From: JAAETI01 sp964195945
GTDB taxonomy: Bacteria > Actinomycetota > Acidimicrobiia > Spongiisociales > UBA5794
Assembly: GCA_964195945.1 (NCBI GenBank)
Contig: CAXMRC010000134.1
Location: 1 to 9,965 of the forward strand
DNA length: 9,965 nt
Direction: 5' to 3'
Shown here: positions 5,891 to 9,965 of the stretch, piece after piece
How positions within the stretch are numbered: the first letter of the stretch is position 1
Layout: the number at the start of each line of letters is the position of its first letter
Notes under the pieces: model-generated
Seen by the model: only the letters and a program-made list of their open reading frames with translations
The model's database searches: none
Told to the model about the DNA's origin: nothing
Position numbers and translations under genes: made by a program

Positions 5891-6519
5891 CAACGGTATT
5901 CATCGTCGACGATCACGATCTCTTTCGGGCTGGTGTCCGCTCCGAGCTACCAGATGACCTTGTAATAGTTGGCGATGCTTCTGAGGTACCCAGTGCGATC
6001 GAGATGATCAGAGAACGCCAACCAGATCTGGTTCTGGTCGATGTGCACATGCCGACCGGCGGGGGCCGAGCTGTCATCGAGGGAGTGCACGCGACACATC
6101 CCGACATCAAGTTCTTGGCGATCTCGGCCTCGGATGCGCCCGAGGATGTTGTTGCCACGGTGCGGGCCGGAGCACGTGGCTATGTAACCAAGACGGTCTC
6201 GCCGGCTGATCTCGCCGCGGCGATTCGCCGCGTCGTCGACGGCGACGCCGTGTTTTCTCCCAAACTCGCCGGGTTCGTGCTTGATGCGTTCTCGGCCATC
6301 GCGGTCAAAGAACTTGACCCCGACCTGGACAAACTCACCAAACGAGAGCGTGAGGTGTTGCAACACATCGCCAGGGGTTACACCTATCGCGAGGTCGGCG
6401 AGCAACTATTCATCTCGGCCAAGACCGTTGAAAACCACATGTCGGCAGTGCTCCGAAAACTGCAACTCTCGAATCGTCGCGAGCTGACTCGCTGGGCGCA
6501 GGACCGCGATCTGATCTAA
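5887..6519 (+). CDS. NarL/LuxR-family DNA-binding response regulator
   Basis: A 210-residue, full-length two-component regulator, cognate to the kinase just upstream. The receiver domain (1-about 120) has the acidic pair Asp8-Asp9 (FIVDDHDLF), the phosphorylated Asp52 in LVLVDVHMP, Ser80 in LAISAS and Lys102 in GYVTK. A linker (about 121-147) leads to a LuxR-type helix-turn-helix: LTKREREVLQHIARGYTYRE (150-169), then the recognition helix SAKTVENHMSAVLRKL (177-192). Phosphorylation should promote dimerisation and promoter binding. The ATG lies in an ATGA overlap with the kinase stop, and GGGGA a few bases upstream is a usable ribosome binding site, so the two proteins are probably made in step. 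Its targets are not shown by the sequence; the TPM-pspA pair and the proline genes are nearby candidates. The TAA stop overlaps the TAG stop of the convergent hydrolase gene. Confidence 0.94.
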   Translation: MTTVFIVDDHDLFRAGVRSELPDDLVIVGDASEVPSAIEMIRERQPDLVLVDVHMPTGGGRAVIEGVHATHPDIKFLAISASDAPEDVVATVRAGARGYVTKTVSPADLAAAIRRVVDGDAVFSPKLAGFVLDAFSAIAVKELDPDLDKLTKREREVLQHIARGYTYREVGEQLFISAKTVENHMSAVLRKLQLSNRRELTRWAQDRDLI

Positions 6520-6830
6520 GAAGCGAGTCCGACCTCCGAGTATCGTCCCTCGACAATCAGCGCCAGGTTGCCGAGCGATCCCGACTCGAAGTAGTCCGAG
6601 TGACCTGATGCCCCTTCGGTGCCTATGCGCAGGGCCCCAAATTCATCAGAGGCCGGGTTGGTGCCGTGCCATAGGTCGTCGGCGTCGTGGAACGCTCCGA
6701 CAATCCCCATGAGGTACCCGATCGGGGTCGGCACCAGGGGCCAGGTTGGCAACTCGCTTGGTGCGATGCCCCAAGCGATCGGATCATCCTCTGCAAGTCC
6801 TGCCCACACCCGACCACCCGGTCGCAGCAC
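6516..6830 (-). CDS. C-terminal fragment of the DUF1023 hydrolase, downstream of the in-frame TGA
   Basis: This 104-residue open piece starts at GTG 6830, but the frame is open from 6857, directly after the TGA. Its content (VWAGLAEDDPIA, HGTNPASDEFGALR, GHSDYF and a closing NLALIVEGR) is the last third of a DUF1023 hydrolase and carries the presumed acid and base of the triad. It is unlikely to be a gene of its own: the GTG has no ribosome binding site and the piece lacks a nucleophile. Its TAG stop overlaps the response regulator's TAA on the other strand. I list it so the parts can be matched to automated calls. Confidence 0.5.
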   Translation of the reverse strand: MLRPGGRVWAGLAEDDPIAWGIAPSELPTWPLVPTPIGYLMGIVGAFHDADDLWHGTNPASDEFGALRIGTEGASGHSDYFESGSLGNLALIVEGRYSEVGLAS

Positions 6831-6857
6831 TGCATCGCCGGCCCGGTCGAGGGTGGT

Positions 6858-7979
6858 TCACGGGCTCCCGACAAAGACCAGGTTGCTGGCGGCGATGCCC
6901 CCGCCGGCAGCTAGTCCGGCAACAACCGATCCGTAGCTATGGGCGACGACCGTGACGATCTTCTCATCATTCGGGTCGATTCCCTCGAGAAACCTGCGGA
7001 GGTGCGGAACACCGTCCTCTGCACGCGCTCGAACCGCCGCTCCCACGCTGTCGGGAGTGTCGTAGCCGAGCCAGGCAACAGTCGCAATGTCGTCGGTCGT
7101 CTGGCTGGCGTCGAACAGTATGGCGGCGTTGGCTCTGAAGCCACCTTCGTCGCTGCTGAAGTTATCGATGCTGTTCGACATGCCGGAGATCACGACCGCC
7201 ACTCTGGTCGCATTCGTCAGGTCACCGAATACCTCAACCACCCGGCCATCACCGACGGGCGCAAAGAGCAAGATCTGACGATCCTCTTCCAGCCAGCGTC
7301 GATACTCGTCGGCTCTCTCGGCTAGGGCCGCGGCTGCAGTCGCGACCAGGGCTGGTATCGCAAACCCTGCGATCTTGATACTGAAGGCCGAGCTTCCAAC
7401 ACCCGTTGCCGGCTGCGGGTTCTGCACCATCGAAATCTGACGTTCCAGCCCTGCGATCTCGGCCGCAATGAGGATTCTGTTGGCACGATATCTCAGCTCT
7501 GGAGGCACACCATCGAGGCCTCCAATTACCCGCGGATTCCGTCGCGTCAGATCTTCCGCGACCGATGGAGCCACCTCGGCAATTGCGTTGGCTACTTCGG
7601 CCGGGTCCATCTTGAGCAGTTGGCTCGTCGACGGAGTCGTCCGCCACCTCGCATACGCTCTTTCCCACCCGCCAAGATCGAACACAGCAAGCGCGGCGAA
7701 CTCCGCCAGCCGGCTCCGGTGCAATCCGAAAGCCACTAGCAAAGGCATCCCGACCTGCTGTGCTTCTTCAATTGCGGCTGCTCGCCATCGCAGCTCTTCG
7801 GCTCGCTCGCCGAGGTCTCTCTCCAATCGGCTAAGTGCCCGGCATGTCGCTGCGCCGGATTGACGACGAACAGTGTCGGTCACCTCACTCCCCATGAGCC
7901 CAAGTCGGGCCGCGTATTGATCGACGATGTCCGCCAACCCGGCGAGCCGCATCGGGTCAGCCCCCACAAACATTGTCAC
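6858..7979 (-). CDS. N-terminal fragment of the DUF1023 hydrolase, ending at the in-frame TGA
   Basis: This 373-residue piece would be translated if the TGA acts as a normal stop. It keeps the WXG100-like helical domain, the DUF1023 signature regions (VIGGLDGVPPELRYRANR; VAWLGYDTPDS at 301-311) and the nucleophile Ser348. It ends at VFVGSP, so it lacks the last strands of the hydrolase fold and the Asp and His of the triad. It should be inactive as an enzyme, though the helical domain could still serve as a secretion partner. The start is GTG 7979 in a GTGA overlap with the ATPase stop; an ATG two codons later (7973) is equally possible. GGAATGAAG lies just upstream. Confidence 0.7.
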   Translation of the reverse strand: MTMFVGADPMRLAGLADIVDQYAARLGLMGSEVTDTVRRQSGAATCRALSRLERDLGERAEELRWRAAAIEEAQQVGMPLLVAFGLHRSRLAEFAALAVFDLGGWERAYARWRTTPSTSQLLKMDPAEVANAIAEVAPSVAEDLTRRNPRVIGGLDGVPPELRYRANRILIAAEIAGLERQISMVQNPQPATGVGSSAFSIKIAGFAIPALVATAAAALAERADEYRRWLEEDRQILLFAPVGDGRVVEVFGDLTNATRVAVVISGMSNSIDNFSSDEGGFRANAAILFDASQTTDDIATVAWLGYDTPDSVGAAVRARAEDGVPHLRRFLEGIDPNDEKIVTVVAHSYGSVVAGLAAGGGIAASNLVFVGSP

Positions 7980-9965
7980 TTCATTCCAAGCTGCACTAAC
8001 TCGGCCTGTCCGTCGGCAAGCAGATAGCCTCGCCCAACCGGGAAGTGTTCAGGACCACGGGGCGGTAGTTGTGTCTGCCACAGGTCGCCGTCCGTGGCGA
8101 CGTTGGGGCGAAGCGCACAGCCGATGCGGGACCGACGGATGTCTTGGGTCCAATGTCCGTACAAACCCCGCAACGCGTCCGCGGATCCCGCGGCCACAAC
8201 TTTGATGTCGGATCGTCGAGTCTTGATCAGATCGCTGAGGTAGGTACTTTCGCCGACAAGCTCAGCATCGTCGATGAGCAACAGGCCGGCCCGACCGCTC
8301 TCGCTGAGGCGGTCCAGATTCTCCAGGTCGACTAGCTCGTCGATAAGAGCACAACTGCTGAGTGGCGACCGGCGCGGCAGCAGCGCCACGATGCGAAGTT
8401 GCGGCTCGGCGGCCTTGGCGACGGCAGCCACCGTAGTCAGGGCGGTGCTCTTGCCGGCTCGAGCTGGCCCGGTAATCAGTGCATGCTCCCCCTCGCGCAG
8501 CACCAACCCCGCTGGAGCCAGCGCGGTATCTCCGATGCCGAGCGGCAAGAACCACTCACCTGATGCAATCCGGCCGGCGGCTACAACATCGGCCACGGAG
8601 ACGTCGTGGGGAAGGACATCGGTCGACCAGGGCGACAGCACAGGGGCGCCCCACCGGTTGGTTGCCAGAGCTGCTGCCAATCCGTCGGGGTGTGGCAAAG
8701 CGACCTGCACTTCTCGTCCGCTCCCCGATTCAAATGCTCGACCGGGTATCACCGGAGGCTCGACCGGCGGAACCCCGAGACCGCTGTAGTCGTAGCGATC
8801 CGCCAGGCGAAACACCAGTCTGCTGGCGACAAGCGAGGCGATCCGGGTCGGGATGTCGCCTGGGTGCTTTGCCGTGATGATGGTCAGCATGTCAACACCG
8901 GGACCGTCGGCAACAAGCCGAGCGAACAGATCGTGGATCGTCATGTCGCCCGGATCTCCAAATGAATCTGCGAATCCGCCGTAGTTGTCCAGCAGGGTGA
9001 CGATGGTGGGATATCGTTCCAGGGCGGTTACATCAGATGCCAGCGCCTGGCGACGCTCTTGGAGTTCTTCCGCAAGCCGTCGCAGCAGTCGCAACTGCCG
9101 TTCCCGATCATTGCCGCCGACGACAACTCCGACATGAGGAAGGCCTTGCAGAGGGTGCATTGCCTGATCGTCGAAGTCGAGCACATGGACGTGGAGACGG
9201 TCGGGGTCGCTGTCATGGGCTAGACCTACCGCGATCGTTGTCAGCGCGGTCGTCGTACCGCTTCCCGGCAGACCATACAGAAGCAGGTTTCCGACCGCGG
9301 GCGACCACGTTGCGGGGAGTTGCCGCTGCCGGTGTGGTTCATCGGCCAACCCGAACACCGTCGCCCCGTGATCTCCAGAGCCACTTCTCAGGTCGTTGAG
9401 ATGCACTTGTTCTGGCAAGGCCTCCGGCCAGGGAAGCCGAGCCGCGGGCAGCTTCAAGGACGCGGCAGCCTGCCGACTGGCAGCCACGATCCGTTCTAGA
9501 TCAGTCGGGTCGGCATCGACTTCGGCGATCGGTGTGGAAGGGCCTTGCTGCTCGTGTGCGAAAGCGAACGGTCGCAACCCGATTCCCGCGGACCGTCCTG
9601 ACATCGACCGACCGGTGACAAGAGCCGTCTGGAACGGGACGACGTCGCTCGGTCCGAACCTGGCAAGACCCCTCCCCGGCTGGTTGCGTCCAATAGCAGC
9701 AGCGTCGCTACAACCGATCACGTCAACGGAGTCTGCAGCGTCCTGCACCCGCAACGCTATACGCAGATTCGTATTCGCCTTGATGTTCTCGCTGATCACG
9801 CCGTTGGGTCGTTGCGTTGCCAGCAATAGATGCACCCCCAAGCTCCGGCCACGTTGTGCGATACCGACAAGGGCGTCGATGAACTCGGGCAACTCTTTGG
9901 CGAGGGCGGCAAACTCGTCGATGACGACGAGCAACCGTGGCAGCGGATCGCGATCGGAATTCGGG
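7976..9965 (-). CDS. EccC/FtsK-SpoIIIE-like multi-ATPase, type VII secretion type (5' end missing)
   Basis: The frame is open to the right edge, so the N-terminal part is outside the window; about 662 residues are visible. Numbering from the first complete codon (9964): the end of ATPase domain 1 shows Walker B LLVVIDEFAALAKELPEF (11-28), then QRGRSLGVHLLLATQRP (37-53) and ANTNLRIALRVQDAADS (63-79), all close to EccC. Domain 2 has a P-loop-like GLPGSGTT (231-238) with Thr where Lys is expected, and LLDNYGGF (324-331). Domain 3 has an intact Walker A GPARAGKST (499-507) and Walker B LLLIDDAE (561-568). Three tandem FtsK-type domains are the hallmark of EccC, the motor of ESX/type VII systems that drives WXG100 proteins across the membrane. 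The hydrolase gene next to it, with a WXG100-like N-terminus, supports this. Chromosomal FtsK is unlikely because that has one motor domain and a gamma domain. Stop codon TGA. Confidence 0.88.
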   Translation of the reverse strand, partial: PNSDRDPLPRLLVVIDEFAALAKELPEFIDALVGIAQRGRSLGVHLLLATQRPNGVISENIKANTNLRIALRVQDAADSVDVIGCSDAAAIGRNQPGRGLARFGPSDVVPFQTALVTGRSMSGRSAGIGLRPFAFAHEQQGPSTPIAEVDADPTDLERIVAASRQAAASLKLPAARLPWPEALPEQVHLNDLRSGSGDHGATVFGLADEPHRQRQLPATWSPAVGNLLLYGLPGSGTTTALTTIAVGLAHDSDPDRLHVHVLDFDDQAMHPLQGLPHVGVVVGGNDRERQLRLLRRLAEELQERRQALASDVTALERYPTIVTLLDNYGGFADSFGDPGDMTIHDLFARLVADGPGVDMLTIITAKHPGDIPTRIASLVASRLVFRLADRYDYSGLGVPPVEPPVIPGRAFESGSGREVQVALPHPDGLAAALATNRWGAPVLSPWSTDVLPHDVSVADVVAAGRIASGEWFLPLGIGDTALAPAGLVLREGEHALITGPARAGKSTALTTVAAVAKAAEPQLRIVALLPRRSPLSSCALIDELVDLENLDRLSESGRAGLLLIDDAELVGESTYLSDLIKTRRSDIKVVAAGSADALRGLYGHWTQDIRRSRIGCALRPNVATDGDLWQTQLPPRGPEHFPVGRGYLLADGQAELVQLGMK

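Larger units (their letters stand above)
6516..7979 (-). pseudogene. WXG100-like + alpha/beta-hydrolase (DUF1023) gene interrupted by one in-frame TGA
   Basis: Read through the single TGA at 6858-6860, this frame gives one continuous 487-codon protein with the full architecture of actinobacterial DUF1023 hydrolases. An N-terminal WXG100-like helical region (about 1-110, beginning VGADPMRLAGLADIVDQYAA) leads through IGGLDGVPPELRYRANRI (152-169) to the hydrolase fold. The nucleophile elbow is VVAHSYGSVVAG (Ser348), the likely acid is AEDDP (Asp398 or Asp399) and the likely base is GHSDYF (His460). The two sides are in the same frame, so this is a nonsense codon, not a frameshift. The family normally has Gly after VGSP, so GGA changed to TGA is the simplest explanation. 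Such proteins are predicted lipase/esterase-like enzymes linked to type VII secretion. The gene overlaps the EccC-like ATPase gene by four bases (GTGA), which fits. It could be a true pseudogene, a base-calling error or a recoded codon. Confidence 0.8.

Noticed and set aside
6858..6860. Selenocysteine or TGA=Gly recoding (as in Gracilibacteria/SR1) in the hydrolase
   Set aside because: TGA ends proC, the kinase gene and the ATPase gene normally in this window, so the code is standard. The G+C content and gene set are actinobacterial. I see no obvious selenocysteine insertion hairpin, and the expected residue is Gly, not Cys. A point mutation or read error is simpler.
1..9965. Mobile element, prophage, CRISPR array, tRNA or rRNA
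   Set aside because: No transposase, integrase, spaced direct repeats, cloverleaf or rRNA motifs were seen on either strand.

Overview
The window looks like a compact piece of a high-GC actinobacterial chromosome (about 60% G+C by eye). The evidence is an EccC-type FtsK ATPase beside a WXG100-like/DUF1023 hydrolase, a TPM-domain/PspA pair, a kinase core of the actinobacterial PspC-kinase type, GTG/TTG starts, 4-base stop/start overlaps, and several starts that lack a Shine-Dalgarno but carry a -10-like TANNNT at leaderless spacing. The genus is not readable; a non-model actinobacterial lineage such as Acidimicrobiia is my guess. Almost every base is coding, no gene-free stretch exceeds 100 bases, and I see no RNA gene, insertion sequence, CRISPR array or integrase.

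Layout. On the minus strand (25-4663), in order of transcription: proC (pyrroline-5-carboxylate reductase) overlapping a proline dehydrogenase gene by 4 bases; a membrane-anchored TPM-domain protein with a basic Arg/Gly tail; a PspA/IM30 protein; a hairpin; and an orphan DesVI/TylM1-like N-methyltransferase. On the plus strand (4757-6519), diverging from proC, is a two-component system: a multi-pass membrane histidine kinase overlapping a NarL/LuxR response regulator by 4 bases. On the minus strand from 9965 to 6516 is the 3' part of an EccC/FtsK-like ATPase gene (its start lies off the right edge), overlapping by 4 bases a WXG100-like + alpha/beta-hydrolase (DUF1023) gene that carries one in-frame TGA.

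How the genes may work together. ProC and proline dehydrogenase catalyse opposite reactions and are translationally coupled, so together they could run a proline/P5C redox cycle. TPM protein and PspA look like an envelope-stress pair. The two-component system 3 kb away has a kinase core of the kind often joined to PspC domains, so it is a candidate regulator of that pair. The EccC-like ATPase and its hydrolase neighbour look like a type VII (ESX-like) secretion motor and a secreted or secretion-linked substrate. In the hydrolase, the TGA replaces a position where the family normally has Gly and cuts off the Asp and His of the catalytic triad. It is the clearest anomaly in the window.
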